DNA of 64,000 nucleotides from Ostrinia nubilalis. Taxonomy: Eukaryota; Arthropoda; Insecta; Lepidoptera; Crambidae. The DNA is taken from positions 248,001 to 312,000 of the forward strand of contig NW_026973572.1 in assembly GCF_963855985.1 (NCBI RefSeq), in the 5' to 3' direction. The notes beneath the pieces are model-generated. The model did no database searches, was not told where the DNA came from, and saw only the letters and a list, made by a program, of their open reading frames with translations. Numbering within the stretch: the stretch's first letter is position 1; every line of letters starts with the position of its first letter. Both the position numbers and the translations under genes were made by a program. Of this stretch, positions 33,309 through 42,353 are shown piece after piece.

Positions 33309-33445
33309 GTACGCAGAACTGACGGCCGATGGGCCAGCAAGGTTATGGAGCGGAGGCCACGTACCGTAAAACGCAGCGTTGGGACATCCACCGACAAGGA
33401 GGTCCGACGACCTGATAAAGGTAGCTGGAAGGCCAAATGCAGGCC
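33309..33445 (+). repeat. RTE-like LINE fragment, opposite orientation
   Basis: GCGGAGGCCACGTACCGTAA, CGCAGCGTTGGGACATCCAC and CGACGACCTGATAAAGGTAG resemble the last coding and 3' part of lepidopteran RTE LINEs, here on the plus strand. The fragment at 32338-32422 is on the minus strand, so the two flanks of the mariner are not one simple copy. Confidence 0.5.
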
Positions 33446-33451
33446 GAGTAA

Positions 33452-33537
33452 AAATACAAAGACCCAATTAGATTTGTAATCTATGACAGAACGCTGTTGT
33501 ACTCTATAACTCACTTGATAATGCTACGGATATAACA
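33452..33537 (-). repeat. mag-like element II 3' LTR, 86 bp left
   Basis: It matches 37869-37954 exactly from CAAAGACCCAATTAG to ..GGATATAACA. Sequence further left does not match the rest of the 227-bp LTR. Confidence 0.85.
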
Positions 33538-33550
33538 GTCTTCCCCCAAC
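33538..33550 (-). promoter_or_regulatory. Polypurine tract of mag-like element II
   Basis: On the minus strand GTTGGGGGAAGAC lies directly before the LTR start TGTTATATCC. This is the expected place and composition for plus-strand priming. Confidence 0.8.
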
Positions 33551-33664
33551 AACATTTATTTCTGTTACAAAAATGCTAAGCTTTTATTTCAAGAACTAAT
33601 AACTGTATCTAATCTAATATTATGCATTAAATAACAAAACTTAGTATAGTACTTTCTTACTCTA

Positions 33665-36600
33665 TTATAGGTTTAATTTAACAACTTTTCTTTTTATTCT
33701 AGTACTTCTTCGTAAAGGGACCGCTTCACTCTCTGTGTTATTTCTACCCTCATCATTAAGTAACGGTATCTGAGATTCATCTCTTCCTCCCAGAACAGAA
33801 GGTTGAGCAATACAATTATCACTGTGATCATCGCTAGTATTATCAAAATTTTGATTGTTTGCTTCAACATTAGCAGAATTATTATTAGTACTCTCAACTT
33901 TATCATTGGTTGCTTCAACCCTCTCTTCTGAGTTACAATCGGTTGGCTTATATATAAAACTACTGCTAGGGCAACTATCATTAGAAATATAGTCATAGTC
34001 ATTTATTGGTCTAAATTGCTGTTTTGGTATCTGACTGCCGACTCCCCTTATCTGATTTATGTGTCTACGCCATCTCTCCCCAGAATCTAGTTCAACTGTA
34101 TAGTGTAATGAGCCTAATTTATTCAAAATAGTACCAAATTTCCATTTTTCCCGATCACTGTAATTTCTAGCTATAACTCGGTCCCCTACCTGTAATTTTC
34201 TTAACACATTGTGATTATTTTGTCCATTATTGACGTTTGGTTTGGGTAACAATAGTGACAACCGTGACCGGACTTTGTAGGAAAAAAGTAAATCAGCTGG
34301 AGATTTTTTTGTAGTAGTATGAGGGGTAATTCTGTACTGATGTAAAAAATGATTTAGTTTTTCGTGAATATTATTGTTGTTAGCTTTTAACGATCTTAAC
34401 TTGTTTTTTAATATTTGAACATGTCGCTCTGCTTGCCCGTTTGTGGCTGGGTTATAAGGGGCCGATCTCTTATGAAATATTCCTCGCTGTTTTAAAAACG
34501 CAGCAAATTTTGGGTTTACGAATTGAGTTCCATTATCACTAACTAGAACTTTAGGATAACCAAATCTAGAAAATATTTCATCTAAAGTTTTTATCGTGCT
34601 ATCTGTATCAATTTTGTTAATTATGTAAATTTCTGGCCATTTCGAATAAGCATCAATTAATAAAAGGAAATATTTACCTAAAAATTTACCTGCAAAGTCA
34701 ATATGAACTCGCTCAAATGGTTCTGAGGGATATTCCCAGTGGTGTTTCTCTACTTGTTTTGGGTTATTTTTTTGTTTGCAACAAGCTATACAGTTGTCTA
34801 CCATTAATTTAATATCATTATCTATCTCTGGCCACCAGCAAAAACTTCGAGCGAGGAGTATCATTTTGTTAATACCGAAATGGCCACTGTGTAAATCATG
34901 TAAAACTCTCTTCCTTAAATTCACCGGTATTACTACTCTTTGGCCCCTCATAATACATCCGCTTTGAACAGAAAATTCACTTTGGTCAATGTTAAATCTG
35001 TCTTTAGGAGATAGTTTTTTACCTAATAATAAATTTTCCAATAGTATTTTTAATTGCACATCATTACAAGTTTCAGCAGCTAATTCTTGTACTGTTATTG
35101 GTAGGGTTGTGATCTGATTTATTTCAATAATATCAGATTCTTCACATAAGTTTGTTTCTTTCATTTGAATTGGTAAACGTGACAACCCATCAGCATTACT
35201 ATTTTCTTTAGAAGATTTATATTTTATCTCATAGTTAAAAGTTTGTAAAAATATGGCATAATGTTGCATTCGAGTAGCCGACATGTGTGGTAATGGTTTG
35301 TTTGGAGCAAAAATTTGAACTAATGGCTTATTGTCTGACAGCAAAGTGAATTTTCTGCCATATAAATATTGAAAAAATTTCTTGACTCCAAATATTATAG
35401 CATATGCTTCCTTATCAATTTGAGACCATTTTCTTTGTGTTTTACTTAATGTTTGTGATGCCATTTGTATTGGTCTTTCAGTGCCATCTGGCATGACATG
35501 TGATATAACTGCACCTACTCCTATTGGCGAAGCATCAGTTGCCAAAATAATTGGTAATTTTGTAGAATAGTGTACAAGAAAAGTGTCAGATTGCATTTCC
35601 TTTTTTATTTTTTTAAAAGCTATGTCACAGTCAATCGTCCACTCCCATTTTGTTTCAAGTCTGAGTAGTTTATGTAGCGATTCAAGTGTTGTGGCTAGGT
35701 TCCCTAAAAATCGCCCATAATAATTTACTAACCCTAAAAACGATTTTAGTTCTGTAATGTTTTTGGGTGGTGGGGCTTTTTGTATCGCATCTATCTTAGA
35801 GGGTAACTTATGTATCCCTAGTTTACTTATTTTGTAACCGCAATATTCTATTTCTTTTTGTAAAAAGCTTGATTTAGTTAAATTAATCTTTAATCCATAT
35901 TCTGCAAGTCTAGAAAACACTAATTCTAATCTCTCTAAATGAACTTTGTCATTTTCCGCAGTAATTTGAATGTCATCGATGAATACAGCTATCCCTGGTA
36001 TACCTTTTAATATATTTTCTATTTTCCTTTGCCATTTTGCAGGTGCACAGTTTAAACCATACATTAAGCGTGTACATTTATAAAGTCCTTTATGTGTGTT
36101 AAGAGTGAGATATTTTTGATCCTGTTCCCGGACTTTCCATTGTAGGTACGCACATTTTAAGTCAATTTTGGAGAATTTTTCCCCACCAGCAAGTCCCGAA
36201 AACAATTCCTCTGTAGTAGGCAGAGGGTGTTCATCAACTATTATTTGAGAATTTAAACTGACCTTAAAATCACCACAAATGCGAACCTCGCCATTTGGTT
36301 TTGGTACTGCAACAATAGGTATGGCAAACTCACTATAATCAACCTTTAATAAAATACCTTGTCTTTCTAATCTATCTAGCTCTCTCCCTACTTTGTCTCG
36401 CAAGGCAAAAGGTACAGGCCTTGCTCTAAAAAATGTTGGCTTTGCTCCTTCTTTTAATTGAATTGACACAGGTTCTCCTTTTATTTCACCTAAACAAGAG
36501 TCATCAAATAATATGCTATATTTCTTTAATAAGCTGCCTAGTGCATGGTTGTTAGAGTCATTACTAAAATTTACTGAGTTTACCTTTAAGATATCAGTTA

Positions 36601-37714
36601 TTCTACCTTGGAAAAAATGACGTAGCCACTGACGACCAAACAAAGGGGTGTTGTTGTCCACATCAGATACCACGAACAGCTTCAGGTTTCTCTGCTTTTC
36701 ATTTTGTATCTCCACCTCTACGGTAGCAACTCCTACAACATGTAATAAATTATTAGAATAAGAACGCAACCTTATTTTTGTTTTTTCCAATTTAAGAAAA
36801 GGGAATTTTCTAAGAAACTCATTGTGTTCTATAATTGATACTGCAGCTCCACTGTCTAATTCCATATTAGTAGGTATTCCATTTATTTTTGTTTTAATAA
36901 TGATTTTGTCAGAATCCACTTTATTAATACACTGTACCTGGTATTCTTCTTGTTCTTCTACTGCATTGCACTCTTTTGTCTCTCTTCTCAGTTTTAAACA
37001 CGATCTCTTCAAATGTCCTTTCTTCTTGCAATAACTGCATTCCGCATCTAAATGTCGGCATTTATTTGCAAAGTGTGGACCTCCACACCGATAGCAGACT
37101 AATGACTTACTTGTAGTAATCCTTGTGACTTTGTTTATTGTGTTAGAGTTTTCCGAGATTTTACGTGTTTCAGCCCCCACTGCAATTTGAAGTGCTGTCT
37201 CAAGGGTTAATTCCTTCACTTCAAGCAATTTTCCCTGCACACGTTTGTCTGCAATTCCGCAGGTAAACTGATTTCGCAATGCTGTTGTGAGGAATGGTCC
37301 GAATCCACATGTGGCCGCCATCTTACGTAAAGCTGCCAGGTATTCACGAGCCGATTCGCCTTCCTGTTGCTGTCTGTGGTGGAATGTATAATATTCTGCA
37401 ATTTCCAGGGGTTGAGGGTCAAAGTGATCTAGCAGTATCTTCTTAAGATTACTATACGTTTGTGTCCTTGGCTCCGCCGGCGACAACAAGTCGCACAACG
37501 TGTCATGTACCTCAGTACCAATATAGTGCAGAAAATAGGCCACTTTGATGTCTTCATCCTGAATTCCAAATATTGTATATGCTCCCTCTAACCTGTCCAA
37601 CCACCTGCTGAATCTGGTTTGTTTCCCTTCATAAAATTCTATGAAATTAGGTGGTACGTGCGGACGATCTTGTGGGTTAACTTTTTGGTTACCTTTTGAT
37701 TTACTTTCTGCCAT
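33665..37714 (-). CDS. mag-like Gag-Pol polyprotein (1349 aa)
   Basis: The ATG at 37714 overlaps the PBS. Gag capsid spans about residues 20-190 (FIEFYEGKQTRFSRWLDRL, FHHRQQQEGESAREY). Zinc knuckles CYRCGGPHFANKC and CSYCKKKGHLKRSC lie near 205-235. The protease is ELDSGAAVSIIE near 285. RT has the catalytic block AVFIDDIQIT near 578, FIDD instead of the common YVDD/YLDD. RNase H has LATDASPIGVGAVI near 725. Integrase has HDLHSGHFGINKM and CIACCKQ, then HIDFAGKF (Asp near 1004), VSDNGTQF (near 1060) and NGQAERHVQ (Glu near 1094). The C-terminus is basic (RRSTRIKRKVVK). Gag and Pol share one frame, as in mag. It looks fully coding. Confidence 0.95.
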   Translation of the reverse strand: MAESKSKGNQKVNPQDRPHVPPNFIEFYEGKQTRFSRWLDRLEGAYTIFGIQDEDIKVAYFLHYIGTEVHDTLCDLLSPAEPRTQTYSNLKKILLDHFDPQPLEIAEYYTFHHRQQQEGESAREYLAALRKMAATCGFGPFLTTALRNQFTCGIADKRVQGKLLEVKELTLETALQIAVGAETRKISENSNTINKVTRITTSKSLVCYRCGGPHFANKCRHLDAECSYCKKKGHLKRSCLKLRRETKECNAVEEQEEYQVQCINKVDSDKIIIKTKINGIPTNMELDSGAAVSIIEHNEFLRKFPFLKLEKTKIRLRSYSNNLLHVVGVATVEVEIQNEKQRNLKLFVVSDVDNNTPLFGRQWLRHFFQGRITDILKVNSVNFSNDSNNHALGSLLKKYSILFDDSCLGEIKGEPVSIQLKEGAKPTFFRARPVPFALRDKVGRELDRLERQGILLKVDYSEFAIPIVAVPKPNGEVRICGDFKVSLNSQIIVDEHPLPTTEELFSGLAGGEKFSKIDLKCAYLQWKVREQDQKYLTLNTHKGLYKCTRLMYGLNCAPAKWQRKIENILKGIPGIAVFIDDIQITAENDKVHLERLELVFSRLAEYGLKINLTKSSFLQKEIEYCGYKISKLGIHKLPSKIDAIQKAPPPKNITELKSFLGLVNYYGRFLGNLATTLESLHKLLRLETKWEWTIDCDIAFKKIKKEMQSDTFLVHYSTKLPIILATDASPIGVGAVISHVMPDGTERPIQMASQTLSKTQRKWSQIDKEAYAIIFGVKKFFQYLYGRKFTLLSDNKPLVQIFAPNKPLPHMSATRMQHYAIFLQTFNYEIKYKSSKENSNADGLSRLPIQMKETNLCEESDIIEINQITTLPITVQELAAETCNDVQLKILLENLLLGKKLSPKDRFNIDQSEFSVQSGCIMRGQRVVIPVNLRKRVLHDLHSGHFGINKMILLARSFCWWPEIDNDIKLMVDNCIACCKQKNNPKQVEKHHWEYPSEPFERVHIDFAGKFLGKYFLLLIDAYSKWPEIYIINKIDTDSTIKTLDEIFSRFGYPKVLVSDNGTQFVNPKFAAFLKQRGIFHKRSAPYNPATNGQAERHVQILKNKLRSLKANNNNIHEKLNHFLHQYRITPHTTTKKSPADLLFSYKVRSRLSLLLPKPNVNNGQNNHNVLRKLQVGDRVIARNYSDREKWKFGTILNKLGSLHYTVELDSGERWRRHINQIRGVGSQIPKQQFRPINDYDYISNDSCPSSSFIYKPTDCNSEERVEATNDKVESTNNNSANVEANNQNFDNTSDDHSDNCIAQPSVLGGRDESQIPLLNDEGRNNTESEAVPLRRSTRIKRKVVKLNL

Positions 37715-37725
37715 CCTCGTCGCCA
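37711..37725 (-). promoter_or_regulatory. Primer binding site of mag-like element II
   Basis: TGGCGACGAGGATGG on the minus strand, two bases after the LTR end ..GATAACA. It overlaps the gag ATG and is close to the site in element I. Confidence 0.75.
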
Positions 37726-37727
37726 GT

Positions 37728-37954
37728 TGTTATCATTGGCAGAAAATAAAAGACTGTGTTGATGAACAGAGGTTTCCTGTATTTCCAATAATTAAAGTAC
37801 TTAGTTGAAAATTCACACATCGTACATAGCAGTGAAAGCAATGAGCATAGCAATGGCCGGTCCTGTCATAGACCAAAGACCCAATTAGATTTGTAATCTA
37901 TGACAGAACGCTGTTGTACTCTATAACTCACTTGATAATGCTACGGATATAACA
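37728..37954 (-). repeat. mag-like element II 5' LTR
   Basis: In element sense it begins TGTTATATCCGTAGC and ends ..CAATGATAACA, 227 bp. ATAAAA-type signals lie near its end in element sense (forward 37743-37750). Confidence 0.8.
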
Positions 37955-38025
37955 AATTATAATAAATTTAGCGATGCCTCTGTGAGTGCATTATACTGCA
38001 GCCGTTCACATAAGATCAACTAGAT

Positions 38026-38853
38026 CAAGGCTGCTCAACTCCAGGCCTGCGGGCCACAGTGTGGCCCCCAAAAGAATTTTAAGTGACCCGCGCATGTACA
38101 GTTTGAAAAAAAAAACCGCACCAAATAAAAAATCCCGCCGAGCACAGTACAAACTTTAAGATCTCTCTGAAGTTAGCTGTCAAAAATGTAGGTGGCCCGT
38201 CTGTTGACGATGGCCACCAGAAGTAGGTACTTAAGCTATAACTTCGTATTTTGTGTACCTGAAAATTACAAACTAATCTACTTATTATTATTAACCTACT
38301 AAACTTACCGAAGTCTTGTGACTTACCTTGCATTTTGTTTACATTGCCTGGGATCTATTAACTAAATATATGTATCAAATGTTTCACTTATGAGTATATT
38401 TACATCGTAATAATAATATGTAATCTGTTAATTGACCAGTATGTTGAACTTACACTGTGTGTATGTGTTTTTGGAGTTTAAATTAAATAACAAGTAAGCG
38501 AATCTGGGTGCGCGCGTAGGTAATATTATTATCGCGCGCCTAGAACATTCCGAGCTAGCCGTTAGCAATGCGGCCCGCTGATTGGCCGGAGGCCTCTCGC
38601 CTTTTATGGTCAGAAGCTTCTAGCGGCTCACCGCGCCGCACACGCGGCCGAGAGCCGCCAGTCGTCGTCGAACTCTCACCCTCTGCGAACGTACTAGTGC
38701 GCACACCCGGACGCGCCTTCATTTTCAACGTACCTACCTGGACTTTCATTTCATCTATCACCTACGTTCACCCATCGACCTACATCGCCTACACCGTCGT
38801 TAACGACTGAATCCACCGTTTGGCCCGACTCTTCAAAAGGTTGAGCAGCCTTG
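38026..38853. mobile_element. Non-autonomous hAT element (828 bp)
   Basis: The termini are inverted: CAAGGCTGCTCAACT on the left and its complement on the right. AACTAGAT is duplicated exactly on both sides (38018-38025 and 38854-38861). An 8-bp duplication with this terminus type is characteristic of hAT transposons. There is no transposase. The right half (38480-38815) is GC-rich with an 80-codon open frame starting at 38568, which I do not consider a gene but which is worth a check. Confidence 0.92.
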
Positions 38854-38999
38854 AACTAGATGAAGGGTTTGAAACGAAATAAATTGCTAAAAAACTCAAG
38901 TGCTCTCTAAAACCTGTTTTTACTACGTCTTGAGCTATGTGGTGCTTTGAGTAAACTGGATGAAGCAAATGAGAACGAATAATGTGAAGAATACCGACC

Positions 39000-39445
39000 T
39001 CACAGATGTTCGCACACTATGAACAGATTTTTATATTGTGATCGCCTAGCTGTCTGGAGAGACGAATAGGTGGAAATCTATTGTTGCAAACCGCATCGTG
39101 GAGATTGTCGAAAACGTTTATATTAATACTGACATCATGTTAATTCACAAGAAAGCTGACTCAGCTCCACATTTTGGATTATTAAGGCGAAACCATTGGC
39201 GAGAAAATAAGTACACAGATATTTCAATTGTGCTAAATTGAATGCTACTGCTAAAGTAAGTAATGGGAGATTTACCCGAACAGCAAGTTACTCAATATCT
39301 AGACAATTCATGAACAAGAGAGACGATTTTGATGTCCAAGGGAACAAAACTATAGAAGCCTATAATATAATGATATTTATTGTCTGCATGACTACAAAAG
39401 TTACCCACATTGAACTCGTTGGTGACATCACTTCCGAATCCTATA
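39000..39445 (+). pseudogene. Old BEL/Pao pol remnant (RNase H to integrase)
   Basis: From 39050 the sequence reads LSGETNRWKSIVANRIVEIV, matching WLHGDINRWKLFVANRVRTI of the intact BEL/Pao copy, and goes on to KKADSAPHFG. Near 39360-39430 an integrase block reads IFIVCMTTKVTHIELVGDI, matching VFVCLATKAVHLELVSDL. Many residues are changed and stretches are missing. It continues the remnant at 32090, so one old copy was split by RTE-like, mariner, mag-like II and hAT insertions. Confidence 0.8.
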
Positions 39446-39620
39446 AGGTTCACACTCGATCAGCCGGCGTGCAGCGATGGCGATCGATGCATTTAAGTCT
39501 GGTCGCCATCGCTGCACGCCGGCTGATCGCGTGTGATCGCGTTGGTTTGTCCGAACCCTAATCGCCATCACTGCACGCCGGCTGATCGCGTGTGATTGCG
39601 TTGGTTTGGCTGAACCTTTA
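39446..39620. repeat. Small element with perfect inverted arms and direct repeat
   Basis: The arms 39457-39483 and 39503-39529 are 27 bp perfect inverted repeats. A further direct copy of the right arm and its neighbour lies at 39562-39616 (CTGCACGCCGGCTGATCGCG with two changes). TAAGGTTCA at the left edge and TGAACCTTTA at the right edge may be termini. No coding capacity. Class unknown. Confidence 0.75.
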
Positions 39621-40966
39621 AAGAAAGAAAGAACAATTTTTATTTGGTCCTAAACTTATAGATGCTTTTATACGCTTTGTTGAAGAGTAACCGGACCTGT
39701 GAAGCAACCAAGATAGTAACTTTGTCTGAGCCAGGAGTCTCATAAGGCCTGGAAAAAAAATGCAATTTACTGGACAAATAGGGTCAACACTAGGATATAG
39801 AAGGCACTTAATGGCACTACATTCCAGTGGCAAGTCCAATCTGTAGAGGTCTGCGGAAAGCTGGCGTCCGGTCGATCAAGTACCACCTGAAAAGAATACT
39901 GACTGCTCATCGTACATACGAAAAGATGACAACAGTTTTGTATCAGGTTTTTGCATTTTTAAACGTCTGACCAATATGTCCTTTTGATGACAATATTCCT
40001 TAAAATACATACAAACTTGTGTCATTTTATAATTAGGGACGCACCGATTGTTGCTTACTGCTTTGAAAGACGTAAAGATACATACCTTGTCACGCTGGCA
40101 ATATACGCAGAAGCTGATAAATGAGCTCATGCGGCTCTGGAAAGATGAATATTTATCACGATTACTACGATAACGATTCACTGAAGAGAGAGACAGAATT
40201 TAAAATGGATCTTGTACTCATAAAGACCGATCATTTTACTACGTTTTACCACCATCATTGGTACGAAATTTGATAAACACACAGGATCAGGAGTATTTAG
40301 TGCAAAAAGTAGTGGTTCGGATACTTAAATAACTGAAACTAAGTTAATTTGTGCTTTGTTAATGACTAAATTACATCTAAATAAATGTATCAATATCGGT
40401 ATAAAACACAATATCGCCAAAAGTTTCGTAAAATAATTAGGCAACTAGACTTGCAGAAAGATAATCTACGTAGAAAATAACGTATCAATTGTTATATATT
40501 ATTATTCGAATAAAAGTTTCGTGGAAGGATTAGGCATCTAGACTTGCACCACGATACCCACCAAATAATATCCTAAAATAAGTATGCAACAACAGATACG
40601 CGAAAATATTTTTTAAAGTCTTCGTGGAAGATGTAAGTACGTAAATATTGATATGTTATTGTTCATACGGAACTTTAATTAAACAATTAAGTGCAAATGT
40701 ATTTACCTACTTCGTTTTTGTTATGGAAATTTAGATGTTTTAATGTTGCAATATTTTACATATTTGTACATAATTTCTTCATTTTTAAGAGAAAAATTAT
40801 GAAAAAAATTGACAATATGTATTACCTCCTTCTTGATTTTTTAGTGCAATAAAAAAAATATCGCACAAGTGGACTTGCATACTTGTTCCAGGGGGGGTGC
40901 GATTTCAGCGACTGTCTAAAAAATTTACTTTTTTCGAAGTTTATCGTCAAATTTACTCTTTTCAAC
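39621..40966. other. Unclassified AT-rich stretch
   Basis: A possible minus-strand LINE 3' end with TTTC tail lies at 39606-39850 (AACAATTTTTATTTGGTCCT). Apart from that I see no gene, terminal repeat or clear homology. It may be the eroded leader and gag of family X. Confidence 0.4.
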
Positions 40967-40984
40967 GCCCCACGTTGGGCGCCA
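40967..40984 (-). promoter_or_regulatory. Family X primer binding site, tRNA-Lys
   Basis: The forward strand reads GCCCCACGTTGGGCGCCA, equal to the last 18 bases of insect tRNA-Lys with CCA as I know it. On the minus strand this is an 18-base PBS one base after the LTR end ..CTTGCA. It fixes the element strand. Confidence 0.9.
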
Positions 40985-40985
40985 C

Positions 40986-42349
40986 TGCAAGAAAGGATTT
41001 TTTCCTGGCGGCTTGGTGACTGGAATTGAACCGCCACCGGTGCAGACTGAGAAGATGGTGAATTGTCTGCACGTGAAAAAGAGGTTGTCCGGCTTGCAGA
41101 AATTTATAAGAGTTACCGTTCCTTGTATGAAATTAAAAAAATGTAAATAAAACAGCTCCCTCTCAATTGACACAATTTATTTTCAACCGACTTCAAAAAA
41201 GGAGGAGGTTCTCAATTCGACCCGTATGTTTTTTTTTTTTTTTTTTTTTATCTCGTATGCTCGTATATAGTTAACAATTACGATATTATAATAACTACTG
41301 TAATAGTGCCAATCTCAAGGGATTCAGGGTCGTTAATTAGGTTCGGTTTGGTGAATATTATTGCCACTACAAATTTCTTAAAACTCAGCCTAAATATTAA
41401 AAGACTCTAATAGTTAAGATAACTGCACGATGTCAGGTCGGAAAGACTCCTACTTGAAGGATGAAAAAGTGGGTACCTTGGAAGCCATGCGGTTATAAGC
41501 CGTTACCCTGAACGTTCCTCTCTTCTTCCGGGGTCCAACGGGTCTCGCACACTTTTAGGCTCCAAGCAGCGTCCTCCACGGCCTCAAGCGCGCAGTGCCA
41601 GATGAAGCTCTTGCATCTCTTCGACAGGTAAGCGTTCAAACTCTTGCAGAGACAGAGGTTTGATGACAAGGAGGAGATGCGAAGAGATCAGCAGTTTAGA
41701 AAGGACAAATATTTCATACGAAATGAAGAGAAATTAAAATATATGAAATATCATCAAAATATTATGTTTAAATTATAAAATCAATGTAAAATGTGAAATC
41801 CCGCATGAAAAACTGCTCGCTAATTTGAAATTCACTCGCAGTCTTCAGCAACCCACCCTCATCCGAACAGGATTTAGGGAATTTCTCATGTGTGAATATT
41901 TTTAAATTATATTAATAAATTATCGTGGATGCATTCTGCATCACACGATTTGAAACATAAGGAATATACATTCCCGAAAATAATCAAATTGCGGTTGCGC
42001 ACGATCGACAAATTCCTAAGTGATTTTTCAGCTCCACTGACAGCCGCTAGTCATAGACAACGCGATCCGTTTCGTTTCGCCGCTTGAAAAAGTAAATACT
42101 GTACTAATAAAACCATGATGAAAACAATTTCCAGAACACTGAAAATATTCTATTTGAAAAATAGAATAATCAATATAAAAACACTGGGAAATGTTTCATC
42201 AAAATATATTTCAATTAACTGAGCAAAAAGCGCCATCTATTGCAAATTAGTTCTGAATCACGCCAATAGATGTCGCTAGTGGTATCCAAAATCAGAATAT
42301 CGAGAAAGAAAATCAATTTGTGAAAAACAGCCAAAACTGCAACGCTACA
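40986..42349 (-). repeat. Family X 5' LTR
   Basis: 1364 bp, forward ends TGCAAGAAAGG.. and ..AACGCTACA. Compared with 28528-29591 and 1-916 it has lost two blocks (near 41806 and 41886) and gained a 65-base insertion (41184-41248). Part of it carries CGCCATCTATTGCAA and CCAATAGATGTCGCTAG as found in copy 1. Confidence 0.88.
41184..41248 (+). repeat. Short LINE tail inserted in the family X LTR
   Basis: CAACCGACTTCAAAAAAGGA, then TCTCAATTCGACCCGTATG and a long T run, are absent from the other LTR copies. I recognise this as a widespread lepidopteran repeat tail. It dates after the LTR pair formed. Confidence 0.7.
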
Positions 42350-42353
42350 CATT

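Larger units (their letters stand above)
33452..37954 (-). mobile_element. Ty3/mag-like element II, intact gag-pol, truncated 3' LTR
   Basis: The element runs on the minus strand. The upstream LTR (37728-37954, 227 bp) is complete. The downstream LTR keeps only its first 86 bp (33452-33537), identical to the other. A PBS overlaps the start codon and a purine tract precedes the downstream LTR. The single frame is open for 1349 codons. The truncated LTR abuts RTE-like sequence and no target duplication can be defined. Confidence 0.9.
28528..42349 (-). mobile_element. Family X Ty3-type element, eroded, filled with later insertions
   Basis: Direct repeats lie at both ends (28528-29591 and 40986-42349). 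CATT is duplicated at 28524-28527 and 42350-42353. A perfect 18-base Lys-tRNA PBS at 40967-40984 shows that the element runs on the minus strand. Only a thumb and RNase H segment of its pol (30133-29592) is recognisable. A deletion removed the integrase and the first part of the downstream LTR. The rest of the interior is taken up by other elements and by unclassified AT-rich sequence. Confidence 0.85.

Noticed and set aside
38568..38810. 80-codon open frame in the GC-rich core of the hAT element
   Set aside because: No recognisable domain, and the opposite strand is also open; it fits GC-rich non-coding DNA.
40967..40984. tRNA-Lys gene fragment
   Set aside because: Only the last 18 bases match and they sit one base from the LTR end, exactly where a retroelement PBS belongs.
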